A stretch of 64,000 nt of DNA. Source: Planctomycetota bacterium. GTDB lineage: Bacteria; Planctomycetota; SZUA-567; H5-PLA8. The notes below the pieces were generated by a model. It ran no database searches. It was not told the origin of the DNA and was given only the letters and a program-made list of their open reading frames with translations. The stretch is from the NCBI GenBank assembly GCA_027493525.1, contig JAOSKN010000002.1, forward strand, positions 1 through 64,000, read 5' to 3'. Made by a program: the position numbers and the translations under genes. Positions 45,077-54,455 of the stretch are shown one piece after another (positions within the stretch are counted from its first letter, which is position 1; the number at the start of each line of letters is the position of its first letter).

Positions 45077-45946
45077 CTAGAAATGAACCACTCCATGACG
45101 CATGGATATTTGTTCCGTCAATGCCTGAATCTCACGATACACGCGATGGGCGTCTTCAATGCCGGCCAGGACCAGTAGGGGAGTTGATGGGTCCGACGAT
45201 AGAATGACGACATGGCCATACCCTAAGAGTCGCTCGAAAAAGCCCTGTTGGAACCGGATATCCTTTACGCGGACCATGAGGATTTGCCCGGACGACTTCA
45301 GAAAAATGCCCCATTCCACCTCGATTCGGGTCTCGGTAACCCGGAACTTGCGATACTTGACACCCAGGTATGCGTTGACCGCGGCCGCGATGAACAGGGG
45401 GATCAGAAGCAATGCCAACGGGCCAAGCCCCAAGCTGATCACCGAGAAAACGAATAGGGCAAGGAATCCCGCTAGGTTTTGATACTGGCTGCCCACTCCC
45501 TCGAATATCACCCTGGGGCGACCTGCACTTGGTTGCTGGGCTTGCGCGCGTCCCAACATGCCAGCGGGCGTCGAATCCAGCAGTAGTCCTGTTGGTGGGG
45601 AGATGGTGGCAGCCAGGTCTGTTCCGCAATGCTTGCACTTCTTCGCCTTCGCCCTGATGATCTCCGCGCAGTACGGACACTCCATCGTTGCGTCCATGCC
45701 GCCAGAGGGAGATGGCATGGCCTGGCCGGCTATGGGGACCGCTTCACTTCGACATGTAGGCTGTACCGGTTGCCCAGCCACCAGTTGGGGAAGCAGCTCG
45801 GCGGCTTGGCGGAAGGTTATTCCATCCCTGGAAACTTCGGTTGAACCGTTCACGAACCCCATGCGCGCCAGATTCGCGAGCGAGGCATAATCCAGAACCT
45901 TGATTTCGCCGTTTACGTCGACATACCACTGGTCGTTCGGCATCAT
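45077..45946 (-). CDS. Membrane protein with GYF-like, zinc-ribbon and PH-like domains
   Basis: 289 residues. N-terminal GYF_2-like part (WYVDVNGEIKVLDYASLANL), then a zinc ribbon (CPYCAEIIRAKAKKCKHCG), then two membrane helices near 160-200 (LAGFLALFVFSVISLGLGPL) and a bPH-like beta domain (KFRVTETRIEVEWGIFLKSS). This architecture is common in PVC bacteria. It lies 30 bp after the large HEAT-repeat gene. Role unknown. Confidence 0.75.
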   Translation of the reverse strand: MMPNDQWYVDVNGEIKVLDYASLANLARMGFVNGSTEVSRDGITFRQAAELLPQLVAGQPVQPTCRSEAVPIAGQAMPSPSGGMDATMECPYCAEIIRAKAKKCKHCGTDLAATISPPTGLLLDSTPAGMLGRAQAQQPSAGRPRVIFEGVGSQYQNLAGFLALFVFSVISLGLGPLALLLIPLFIAAAVNAYLGVKYRKFRVTETRIEVEWGIFLKSSGQILMVRVKDIRFQQGFFERLLGYGHVVILSSDPSTPLLVLAGIEDAHRVYREIQALTEQISMRHGVVHF

Positions 45947-45976
45947 GATGGCCTTTTAGGGAAATGACACTTGGGA

Positions 45977-48669
45977 TTACCTTTGCAACTTTTCGACCTT
46001 CTGGATCTCGTCCTTGGCGACCCCTGTCTTCTTGCCGTCTACGGTGGTGACAAAGTAGAAGTCGCCGGCTTCCTTCATGCTGACTACCTGGATGGCATCG
46101 CCATCCTTTAGGTGGATAACGAAGTTCGGTTCTTTGCTCGGCTCGGCATTCAGCGCCGGGTCAATCTTGTTCAATGCGTCGGCGGCGACTTGGCGGACCT
46201 CGAATTCCGCATCCTTCAAACGCGCCGTAAGCGCCGGCACAGCGTCCCTTGCCGTTTCGCCGAGCCTGCCGATTGCCCGCGCCGCCCTGCTACGTGCTGT
46301 GACGTTCTCGTCTTTCAAGGATTCCATCAGGGCGGAAAGGGAGGCCTTGTCGGGGGACATCTTCAGCAACGCGGCAAGCGCCTCGGACCGCACGTGTTGG
46401 CTCTTGTCTTTCAGCGCGATAAGCATGCCTTCCGGAGGCTTTTGGCCTTCAAGGATGCAGCCGAACGCGACGACTGCTTCGAAGCGGACGGGCTGGTATT
46501 CGTCCTTCAGCCTCTCCAGCAACTCAGCTATGGCATCCTTGTCCGCCGGTCGGCAAAGGCACCTCAGGGCAATGACCGCCTTTTCCCTCAGGTATTGGTC
46601 GTGGCTGGAGCGAGCCGCTTCGATGAGCGCAGGGATCGCCACCCGAGCCTCATTAGGCCCAATTTGCGCCAGCTTCACCGCCGCGTTGTGGCTCTTGTCC
46701 GTCGTACCCTTCAGGTCCATGGCCAGCCTGGTGATGGCATCCTTCCTTGCATCCTCCTCTTCCTTGGCTTGTTGTCGCCTGAGCGCGTCGCCATTTGCGC
46801 AATCGCAGATGGTTCGCACAGAGTCGAGCCTACCGACTCCCCATAAGCCGTTTTCCAAGGGAACGGCCGCCCATGCAGGCTTCTTGCTCATGTACGCGCC
46901 GCCGTGTCGCATGGCGTTGACGTAGTCCGGATCGGCCTCCGCATCGCGCTCGTTGGCTTCTGATGCCGCCATGACCGCAATGTCGTGCGTCCGGTATGTC
47001 CCACCGCGCATTTCCCTTCGCTCGTAAATCCCGGTTCCTCCGCACCTGTCGCACTTGACGGGGCGCCATGGCGTTTCCGCCACATCGGCGTGGTCTCCCT
47101 CGGGCTCTTTCCGGGCCTGAACCGCACCCGCAAGCAGATCCTTCGCGACGAGCCTGTAGGGCTCGACGAAGTCCGCCGCCACGGGAGTAAAGTCGAAATC
47201 GTCATCCCCGGCCTTGAGAACATAGATCAGAGCGGTGGTCTCCTCTTGCTTGGCGTCCGGCGGGCACAGGCCCGCGAGGATCGCCTTGCTTCCACGCTTT
47301 AGGACAGCCGAAAATGTGCCTGTCCGGGTGGGGGTCAGCCTCCGTGCCGATTTGGCGATTCGACCATCCAGGTCTTTTTCCATTCCCTGGAGCACGCTGG
47401 ACACCTTCTCGTAGGCGCCCACTACCCCCGAATTGGCCTCCATAAGCTTCCTCGCGTCTTCTGGCTGGCCCTGGTCATTGTAGATCTTGACCTGGGAGAA
47501 GAAGGACTCGTACGCGGGCAGGTTCTCCTGAATGTTCTTGGATGCCCGCCGCCAAATCTCGGCCATCTTTATGAGTTTCTCGTCGTGCTCCAGGAGCGCC
47601 AGGCTTTTCGGTCTGGGGGTCTTCTCCCCAAAACGGATCGCAATCCTGATCGAGTCAACAGGAGTGACCCTGAAGGCTTCCTCGACCGCAGAGTCCGGCA
47701 GTCCATCGGCTATGGCACGCAGCTTTCGCATATGCCTGTCGCAGCATTCGGACAGGGAGATTCCCTTTTCCTCGTCGCCATTGAAGAATCCGAAGACCCT
47801 GAATGCCGCCAGATAGCCATCCATGTCTGACTGCGGGATGTCCTTTTGAATCATGATCATCGCCGTTGTGAAAGAGCTGAACTGCTTGGGGTCATCGTCG
47901 AGCCGATCTACTGCCCCAAACTGAATGTTTTGGACGTTTTGGCAGGCACGTAGAATGGTGTCGGTATCCTTCGCCAATTTTTGCTCGTCCGCCGCCATGT
48001 AGTCCACGTACTGTCCTAAAACCAGAGTGACGGCGTAGGTCCGGCTCTTCGTGCAAGACATAGCCTTCCACTTGGATTCGGTCTTCGAGATGAGAGCGAG
48101 CAGGAACTTGGCTTTTGCGATGCGTTTGTCATCGACCGCCACAACCGGCGGCGCCGGATTGGAGGGCGCATCCTTCGCAGAAGCCTGCGGCAACGATTGC
48201 GGTGTTGACTGGGATTTTCCACTCAGCCATCCAGTCAGACTGTCCTGGTAAATGACCCCCCAAGTAATGCGATGGCCATTAGCGCTAGCACCGCAAGTTT
48301 GCCCCCTCCAGTAACGCTCGCTTGCTTGGGCATGCTCCTCGGCATGGGCCGGTATGCGCCCCATGAGCAGGATTGGCATGTGGTCGCGCTCGGCATCATA
48401 GGCTTGCCGCAGGAAGGACAAGATCTGGCGTTCGCGGAAGGTGAGGTCGTAGGGGTCATTGCGGATCTGGCCGTCGATGCGACGGTCGAGCGCCGCCTCA
48501 TCCAGTGCCGCAGGCCAATTCCGATTCCGCCCAGGAGGACGCATATGCCCAGGAAGCCAAGGAGCCAGCCCTGCCAGAGGAGGAAGAATATGAGAATCAC
48601 GGCGCATACGATGCCGCCGATGATCCAAGATTCCCTGCGCTCCGGATCTTTCCATAGATTGCCAAGCAT
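45977..48669 (-). CDS. Membrane-anchored zinc-ribbon and HEAT-repeat protein, two frames joined at a G6 run
   Basis: The first frame (from the ATG at 48669) has two membrane helices (SWIIGGIVCAVILIFFLLW), a zinc ribbon (CPSCGKPMMPSATTCQSCSW) and another hydrophobic helix (LAVLALMAIALLGG), then stops at 48235. The second frame, open from before 48256 to 45977, carries a helical region, CDRCGGTGIY and CDCANGD zinc-like pairs, and HEAT repeats (AVPALTARLKDAEFEVRQVA). A -1 change at the G6 run (48256-48261) gives LLGGVIYQDSLTGW and one protein of about 898 residues. Indel or recoding cannot be told apart here. Confidence 0.7.
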
Positions 48670-48790
48670 GGCCGCCTCCCCCCATGCAGATCGTCTTCTA
48701 TGCCGGCTACATGCGAATTGTCCCCGCCACGTCAGTTCTATTGCGGTCTGGCTTCGCCTTACCGTGCAAGGCTGCGACAGCGTATGTCCC

Positions 48791-49051
48791 TTACCTGCGT
48801 CCCTGCCGAATTCGGTTGGTGTTCCGTGACTCCGCGATGTCTCGCTTTTTCGATGCCGTCTGTCCGCCGCGGATCTGTCGGTCGATCGCCTCGACCTGAT
48901 CTTCGAGGGGGCGCGTCAGCACGTCAGTCAGGAGCATCCGCATCACCGCGCTACGGGTCAGGCCCTTGTACCGCTCGCATAGCTCGACGAACCTTTCCTC
49001 GGCCTCGCCGCGGGGGAGCCGCACCATGATGCCCTTCCTCGGGATGCCCAT
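48791..49051 (-). CDS. Small ribbon-helix-helix-like protein A
   Basis: 86 residues from the ATG at 49051. MGIPRKGIMVRLPRGEAEE then RYKGLTRSAVMRMLLTDVL parallels the protein encoded at 49180-49449, which fixes both starts. The short basic beta start and two helices suggest an RHH DNA-binding dimer. Confidence 0.65.
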   Translation of the reverse strand: MGIPRKGIMVRLPRGEAEERFVELCERYKGLTRSAVMRMLLTDVLTRPLEDQVEAIDRQIRGGQTASKKRDIAESRNTNRIRQGRR

Positions 49052-49179
49052 ACCTGCCTCGTGCCAGATGCGCATGATTGTGCATGAATGAGCGGCGGCT
49101 GGGAACGGATACCATCCGTACAGTTGGTAGCGTTGCTACACAAGGTAGCTGTCTCCCCTCAACCGCGCGGGCGACGTCA

Positions 49180-49449
49180 TCAGCCCGGAGCGCGCCTTTT
49201 CCCCGTGTTCGCCGAGGGACGCGGGTACCTCGGCGACGGGATGGCACGTTCCTCGCTCTGCGACCCCTTGCGAATCTGGCGCGTCACGTGCTCGACCTGA
49301 TCATCCAGCGAGACCTCCAGTGCGTCCGCCACCAACATGCGCAGGACCGTGGCCGGCGGCAGCCCGCCGAACTCGCGGCATAGCGCCCCGAACTTCTCGG
49401 CCATCTCGTCCGAGAGGCGCACCATTACGCTCTTTCGCGGCAAGGTCAT
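49180..49449 (-). CDS. Small ribbon-helix-helix-like protein B
   Basis: 89 residues. MTLPRKSVMVRLSDEMAEKF then GLPPATVLRMLVADALEVSL aligns with protein A along the first 65 residues. A GGGAG lies 11 bases upstream of the chosen ATG; an ATG at 49461 is also possible. Tandem duplication of a small regulator. Confidence 0.65.
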   Translation of the reverse strand: MTLPRKSVMVRLSDEMAEKFGALCREFGGLPPATVLRMLVADALEVSLDDQVEHVTRQIRKGSQSEERAIPSPRYPRPSANTGKRRAPG

Positions 49450-49564
49450 CCGGGATGCCATCTCCCATTTCGAGTGCGGGCGAATCTAGCCATTGCCAGG
49501 CCAACGAGTCCACGCTTTCTTTTGTTAGCTGTGCAAGCATCGCATGCGATGCTTGCGTTTGGGG

Positions 49565-50641
49565 CTATTCCACCGGCTCTCCCCGCTTGGGCTTGAGCTG
49601 GGCGACCAAGCAGGACTCGATGCCAACGTCATCGCGAACGCCCAGGATGACGGGTTGGATCAGCGAGCCGCCGGGCATCCAATAGAGGTAGCGGACCTCG
49701 ACCAGCGAGCCGGGTTTCGGGATTGCCTGATTCACAGGGATCGTGACGTTGCCGACGGTGATGCGCTTGCCGCCGTCCAGGACTTCCAGCGCGACGCTGC
49801 GCTTGCCCTTACGGCCCGCGGACACGATGCAGGTCGCCGTGGCATGGAACTTGAGCTTCACCTGCGGGCCGCCGCTGGCCGGTCTTCCCGGCGTGTACGG
49901 GGCGTCGTGGCGCTTGAAGACCACGCCCTCGGCGTTGCGCTCGCGCATCAGCCGTAGGAAGGTCCGCTTGGCATGGAGCGCGCAAACGGCGGGCAGAACC
50001 TCGATGCTTCCCTGTTTTTTGCCAATCAGGTCAACGAGGGCGCTCCATCGCTGCCGGTACGGATGGGCCTCCAGCCGCGCCGGGCCGATCAACAGGCAGT
50101 CGAAGGCCAGCAGCCGGTCACCGACGGCCTCGCCGTCCAGGACAAAGTCGGCCTTGGACTTCAGGGCGCGGTCCACGACGGGCTGCGGCAGCGCGACGAT
50201 CAGGCCGCTGCGGTTGATGCCGTTGACTTCACCGCCGGTCTTGCGCACCAGGACGCGCCTGCCGTCCACCTTCTCCTGCGCCCAGTAGGCGTCGTCGCGC
50301 AGGTACGCCTCGGCCTCATCCTCCGAGATGGCGTTGAGCAGTTGCGGGCGCAGGCCCGTGTCGCGCTCGGCCTTCTCCGTGCCGGCGTAGGGCGTGCCGT
50401 CCGGGCCGGGCGAGTAGCCCTTGGCCATCTTGCTGGCGACGAGCTTCTCGAAGATCTTCCTGGCAGCCGCCAGCGGGACGGGGCTCGCGGTCTTCGCGCC
50501 CGTCTGGAGCGTGCTCCCGCGCCGCCCGAAGGCGAAGGTCACGACGTAGCCGCCGGAAGCCTCCTCGATGCGGGCGTGGTACTCCTTGTCGCTTCTGCCC
50601 TCCCGGAAGTACAGGGACGCGCTCTCGATGATCTTCGGCAT
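49565..50641 (-). CDS. ATP-dependent DNA ligase with N-terminal WGR domain
   Basis: 358 residues; GGAGGAAG before the ATG at 50641. Residues 1-80 are a WGR domain (KEYHARIEEASGGYVVTFAF then GRRGSTLQTGAKT). The ligase core shows AQEKVDGRRVLV (KxDG nucleophile), DFVLDGEAV (III), AEGVVFKRHDAPY (IV) and VKLKF (V), with an OB-fold end. WGR domains bind nucleic-acid ends in PARP-type proteins. The fusion suggests a ligase that recognises breaks itself. Confidence 0.88.
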   Translation of the reverse strand: MPKIIESASLYFREGRSDKEYHARIEEASGGYVVTFAFGRRGSTLQTGAKTASPVPLAAARKIFEKLVASKMAKGYSPGPDGTPYAGTEKAERDTGLRPQLLNAISEDEAEAYLRDDAYWAQEKVDGRRVLVRKTGGEVNGINRSGLIVALPQPVVDRALKSKADFVLDGEAVGDRLLAFDCLLIGPARLEAHPYRQRWSALVDLIGKKQGSIEVLPAVCALHAKRTFLRLMRERNAEGVVFKRHDAPYTPGRPASGGPQVKLKFHATATCIVSAGRKGKRSVALEVLDGGKRITVGNVTIPVNQAIPKPGSLVEVRYLYWMPGGSLIQPVILGVRDDVGIESCLVAQLKPKRGEPVE

Positions 50642-50764
50642 TCCGCTTCCTCCACCCGTTTCTGTGGCTGGAGGACGGCCCAGATTTCACCCGACAAGGC
50701 AAGGCGTGCCGGTCGTCGGGGTGTTCGCCGGGCCTGCCCTTCATTCCGACGAAGGGAGAACCGG

Positions 50765-51202
50765 ATGAACAACCACCGCGAACTCGTCGAGAAGCTGAAG
50801 GCCCTGGGCGTCCTCTACGCCGTCGCCCACTACGACGGGTACGGCGACAGCGGGACCGTCGAGAGCGTCGAGGCCCGCGACATGAGCGGCACCGAGGTCA
50901 AGCTCCCGGATGATCTGCGCAAGGCCGTCGAGGAGGCCGCCGAGCGCTACCTGGAGGACAAGGGGATCGACTGGTACAACAACGAGGGCGGATACGGCGA
51001 TTACACGCTCGACGTGTCTACCGCCAGGCAGCGCCTGGACCACAATGAACGGATCTCGGATGTCGAATCTTTCGAGCACGAGGACGCGCTGGACCTAGAC
51101 GAAGAAGAGCCCCCGGCGGCGTCCGCCGCGCCCGTCTGCACCTGCCCGACCCTGATCAACGGCCACCATCCGGGCTGCCCGTTCGTGAAAGGGGGCGCGT
51201 GA
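50765..51202 (+). CDS. DUF6878-like protein
   Basis: 145 residues after GGGAG. The pattern AVAHYDGYGDSGTVESVEA and DWYNNEGGYGDYTLDVS matches small DUF6878-type proteins. The C-terminal part is acidic and then has a Cys/His cluster (CTCPTLINGHHPGCPF). First gene of a plus-strand series of small genes with overlapping starts and stops. Confidence 0.7.
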   Translation: MNNHRELVEKLKALGVLYAVAHYDGYGDSGTVESVEARDMSGTEVKLPDDLRKAVEEAAERYLEDKGIDWYNNEGGYGDYTLDVSTARQRLDHNERISDVESFEHEDALDLDEEEPPAASAAPVCTCPTLINGHHPGCPFVKGGA

Positions 51203-51555
51203 TGGCGCATCCCCTTCATCATGCCCAGTCCTCGGCGCGCAAGTTCGGCGGCAAGCCAGACGACTACTTGGCCATTCACCAGTTCTTCGATGAATCCAAG
51301 GGTTACCACGCCGACTTCCGGCACCGTGCCCTGCGCCACCACGCGGAGGGCATCTTCCTGGCGGAGCGCATCTTCGGCGTCGCGATCACCAACAGCGACG
51401 GCAGGCAGGTGCCGGTCCGCTTCATCGGAGAGCAGCACGTCAAGGAGGACCTGGGCTTCATCCCCTCGGTCTCGGATTGGCTGCGGTGCATGAAGCCGCA
51501 GCCGTGGATGACCAGCAACGCCAGGAAAGGTCCCAAGGAGGAAGACGCGCCATGA
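51202..51555 (+). CDS. DUF6915-like protein
   Basis: 117 residues; the ATG overlaps the preceding TGA by one base. HPLHHAQSSARKFGGKPDDY then HRALRHHAEGIFLAERIFG and EQHVKEDLGFIPSVSDWL match small DUF6915-type proteins with conserved histidines. Function unknown. Confidence 0.7.
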   Translation: MAHPLHHAQSSARKFGGKPDDYLAIHQFFDESKGYHADFRHRALRHHAEGIFLAERIFGVAITNSDGRQVPVRFIGEQHVKEDLGFIPSVSDWLRCMKPQPWMTSNARKGPKEEDAP

Positions 51556-51761
51556 AGCCCGGCAACAAGGACACGAAGGTTGCCCTGAAACGCCTGCTGA
51601 CGCGGTACGCCAAGACGCAGAACTGCGAGCCGCAGTCGGCTCTGCGCGACCTACTGACCGATTTGCGGCACTTGGCCGACGAGGAGGAACTGGACCTCTA
51701 CGCCGCCTTTGACGGCTCCTACGAGGCTTATCTTGAGGAGCGGGCGGAGGCTCGGGAGTAA
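51552..51761 (+). CDS. Small hypothetical protein, 69 residues
   Basis: Starts at ATGA overlap with the previous gene. Helical, with RLLTRYAKTQNCEPQSALRD and an acidic end. Third gene of the coupled series from 50765. Confidence 0.65.
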   Translation: MKPGNKDTKVALKRLLTRYAKTQNCEPQSALRDLLTDLRHLADEEELDLYAAFDGSYEAYLEERAEARE

Positions 51762-51837
51762 GCCCGACGATACGGCCCGTGCTGTGCTCGGGTGTACCCC
51801 GGGCCGGGCATCTGCGGCGGAAACTGGAGATCCGCCG

Positions 51838-52113
51838 ATGCCACAAGTCGAGTTCCCCAACGACGGCCTCATCAGGGATGAGGGAAACTACCGGATCTAC
51901 GCGACGGCCATGAGCCGCAACGGCACCGCCGAGATCGCGGCGCTTGAAGTTCGCGCCAATGACGCGTGGGTGACCCTGCAACCGGTCACCAGAAAGAAGC
52001 GCCTGCCCTTGAACTGCTGGATCGAGATTCCCAGGGACCCGGTAACGCTCCTTCAACTCGCCAAGGAACTCGTCCGGATCGCCGACCCTGGCAATGCGCC
52101 GCGCGCGTCCTGA
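51838..52113 (+). CDS. Small hypothetical protein, 91 residues
   Basis: GGAGA lies before the ATG at 51838. Beta-rich: YRIYATAMSRNGTAEIAALE. No family was recognised. Confidence 0.6.
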   Translation: MPQVEFPNDGLIRDEGNYRIYATAMSRNGTAEIAALEVRANDAWVTLQPVTRKKRLPLNCWIEIPRDPVTLLQLAKELVRIADPGNAPRAS

Positions 52114-52188
52114 TTCCAGCGGTCGAAGTCCGTCGCGGGCGGGAATAGACTGTTTCATTCGTCGCGCATGGGACAGGGATTGGCCGTC

Positions 52189-53022
52189 ATGGGACTGACC
52201 ATCCACTACGAGCTGGCGCTGCCGCGGGAAACGCCGGTCAAGCAGGCCCGCGCGACAGTCGAGGCCTTGCGGCAACGCTGCCTGGACCTGCCCTTCCAGC
52301 ACCTCGGCCCGCTGATCGACTTGGAGGGCAGCGCCTGTAATTTCGAGATCAACAAGGACGAGGACTTGCGCTGGCTCCTGATCCAGGGCGGCAAGGCGAT
52401 GGTCCCCTACCACCTGACCAGCAAGGACATTCCCCGGCGCGGGCACGCCAGGAAGGACGCGACCGGCAGCGCGAACCGGTACGGGCGAGTCATCGCCGAG
52501 CGGCTCATCGCATTCACCGCCCAGCCCGGCGAGGGGTGCGAGCCGGCCAACCTGGGGCTCGCGCTCTTTCCCGAGCACCTGGACGCCGAGAGCGAAAAGC
52601 ACCCCTTCCATCGGCGCAAGATCCCGGTGCCCGGCGCGCAGAACTGGTCCTGGAGTTCCTTCTGCAAGACGCAATACGCCAACGACCCGCGGCTCGGCGG
52701 CCTACACAACTTTCTTCGTTGTCACCTGCTGGTGGTGGCCGCGCTGGACGCGGCCAGAAAACAGGGCATCAAGGTCAAGGTGAGCGACGAGGGGGATTAT
52801 TGGGCCACGCGCAACGTGGACGCGCTTGGAAACGCCGTGGGCGCGCTGGACGCGGCAATCGCCGGTTTCCGGGGCGCGCTAAAGGACGCCGTGGGCGAGA
52901 ACCTCGTGACCGCGATGGACGGCCGGCCTGACACCGAGCGCCTGGAGGCCAAGGGCCGCACGAAGGAGATGGAGGTGCTTGCCGAGCTGCTGCGCCAGAC
53001 GATGCGCGGGAGGAAGCGTTAG
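52189..53022 (+). CDS. Hypothetical protein, about 277 residues
   Basis: I prefer the ATG at 52189 (MGLTIHYELALPRETPVKQA), because this is where protein-like sequence begins; an ATG at 52168 is in frame. Features: LDLPFQHLGPLIDLEG, NWSWSSFCKTQYANDPRLGG and HLLVVAALDAARKQGIKVKV. Conserved-looking but no family was named. It ends convergently with the next gene, overlapping by 4 bp. Confidence 0.65.
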   Translation: MGLTIHYELALPRETPVKQARATVEALRQRCLDLPFQHLGPLIDLEGSACNFEINKDEDLRWLLIQGGKAMVPYHLTSKDIPRRGHARKDATGSANRYGRVIAERLIAFTAQPGEGCEPANLGLALFPEHLDAESEKHPFHRRKIPVPGAQNWSWSSFCKTQYANDPRLGGLHNFLRCHLLVVAALDAARKQGIKVKVSDEGDYWATRNVDALGNAVGALDAAIAGFRGALKDAVGENLVTAMDGRPDTERLEAKGRTKEMEVLAELLRQTMRGRKR

Positions 53023-53327
53023 TCGTCGTCCTCGTCGTCGCCCGGTTGATAAGGGGTCGGCGGCGGGAACCCGAGACGCCGGCGCCTCTCCTTCGGGGAC
53101 GGCGCGTCAAGCGCCCTGAGGAGGCACCCGCACCGTTGCTTCTCGGCCTTGCCTGCCGCGCAAATGCAAAACTTGTTTCCGTGGCGCGAGCCGGGGGCCG
53201 GGCAGAAGCCCGTGCCCTTGCAGAGGTCGCACGAGACCTTGGGGACAGGCCCGCACCTCCTGTCCAACATCCTATTGATGTCGTCGGCGATCAGCTTGCC
53301 GACGCTTTTGTGCTCGCGCTTGTTCAT
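53019..53327 (-). CDS. Cysteine-rich small protein, 102 residues
   Basis: The ATG at 53327 gives MNKREHKSVGKLIADDINRM. Cysteine pairs CDLCKGTGFC and FCICAAGKAEKQRCGC suggest a zinc-binding fold. The C-terminus ends in an acidic run. No family was recognised. Confidence 0.6.
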   Translation of the reverse strand: MNKREHKSVGKLIADDINRMLDRRCGPVPKVSCDLCKGTGFCPAPGSRHGNKFCICAAGKAEKQRCGCLLRALDAPSPKERRRRLGFPPPTPYQPGDDEDDD

Positions 53328-53334
53328 GCCAAGA

Positions 53335-53931
53335 CTATAGCCCCAAGAAGAGCCAAGCCGCAAACTTGAGCACCGAGCACAGCAAGAGAAACCCTAGAAT
53401 CCAAACGAAGAACCCAACCAACCCAACCTGATCGGCGACATGGGAGATATAGAGCAGAAGGACGACGAACCCAACGGCGGAGAGCACCGGTCGGCGCGCG
53501 CGGAAGAAGACGACGACAAGCAGTCCAAAGCCGACCGGGTACAGGAAGTAGGTCAGGAAGTTCCGCTTCAACGAGATCTCTCCCGACGAGTCCGCCAGGA
53601 GGCTCTCCGGCATGGGCTCCGGCGACCAGCCCTCAGGGGCGTAAAGGAGCACGTCCTCTTCCTTCTCGCTGAGCCGTCCCGCGCGCCGCAGGTCGTCCCG
53701 CTTGAGCAGGTTGGCCTCGCGCTCAATCCAGAGGCGCCGCCACCGCAGGTAAGCCGGGTCGTCACGCTCGACCTGAGGGGCTGAGTATCGGAAATGCCTC
53801 GGGCACAAATCGGTGGCCCTCTCGGTGTAGCAGGCGTCGGGCTTGACCCCCTGGATGGACGCCGACTCTACGTCCTGAGCCAGCACTGGAAGGCCAAGAA
53901 GCACAAGAAAGGTCAGGAACAGGGCTCGCAT
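53335..53931 (-). CDS. Exported membrane protein, 198 residues
   Basis: A signal peptide (RALFLTFLVLLGLPVLAQ) is followed by a soluble part with two cysteines (DACYTERATDLCPRHF) and three closely spaced membrane helices near the C-terminus (TYFLYPVGFGLLVVVFF). Ends 7 bp before the upstream region of the Cys-rich gene. Function unknown. Confidence 0.65.
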   Translation of the reverse strand: MRALFLTFLVLLGLPVLAQDVESASIQGVKPDACYTERATDLCPRHFRYSAPQVERDDPAYLRWRRLWIEREANLLKRDDLRRAGRLSEKEEDVLLYAPEGWSPEPMPESLLADSSGEISLKRNFLTYFLYPVGFGLLVVVFFRARRPVLSAVGFVVLLLYISHVADQVGLVGFFVWILGFLLLCSVLKFAAWLFLGL

Positions 53932-54056
53932 GAGCATGGCCTCCGGTCATGCGTGGCCGGCGCGGCCCAAGAGACACCCGTGGTGCCCGTTGAACCAGAT
54001 TGATTCCAGGGCATATTGGGCATGAGGTTGCTCCACTATCGGAGGCGAGTCAGGGT

Positions 54057-54455
54057 ATGCCCATCGGCTTGATTGCCTGCTGCAAGAAGAAGTTGGCCCG
54101 CGCGGCTCCGGCAGGGGAGCTTTATCAGTCCGATCTATTCAAGAAGAGCAAGTCATACGTGGAGCGCCACTGCGAGAGGTGGGCCATCCTCAGCGCCAAG
54201 CACGGCTTGGTCATGCCCGAGCAGGTCATCGAGCCCTACGACCAGACCCTGAACGGGATGAAGGCCAGCGAGGTCCGGGCGTGGGCTGATCGAACGAGCA
54301 AGCAGCTTGAGATCGCGTTCCCAGGCAAGGACTTCTTGGTCCTCGCAGGGAAGCGCTATCGCGCCGCAACGAAGCCGTTCAAGGCCAGCGTCCCGCTCGC
54401 CGGCCTGTCCATCGGTCGGCAGCTTTCTTGGCTGAAGGAGAGCATCGGCGAATGA
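54057..54455 (+). CDS. DUF6884-like protein
   Basis: 132 residues. GLIACCKKKLARAAPAGELY then SDLFKKSKSYVE and AILSAKHGLVMPEQVIEPYD are the hallmarks of the DUF6884 family, which occurs in phages and is distantly like YaaA-type folds. The TGA overlaps the next start (ATGA), so it is made together with the glycosylase-like protein. A DNA-base modification or repair role is inferred from that partner. Confidence 0.75.
   Translation: MPIGLIACCKKKLARAAPAGELYQSDLFKKSKSYVERHCERWAILSAKHGLVMPEQVIEPYDQTLNGMKASEVRAWADRTSKQLEIAFPGKDFLVLAGKRYRAATKPFKASVPLAGLSIGRQLSWLKESIGE

Noticed and set aside
51001..52674. A 557-codon minus-strand open frame
   Set aside because: It runs antisense to four coupled plus-strand genes with good RBS sites and has low-complexity R/P/A-rich translation.
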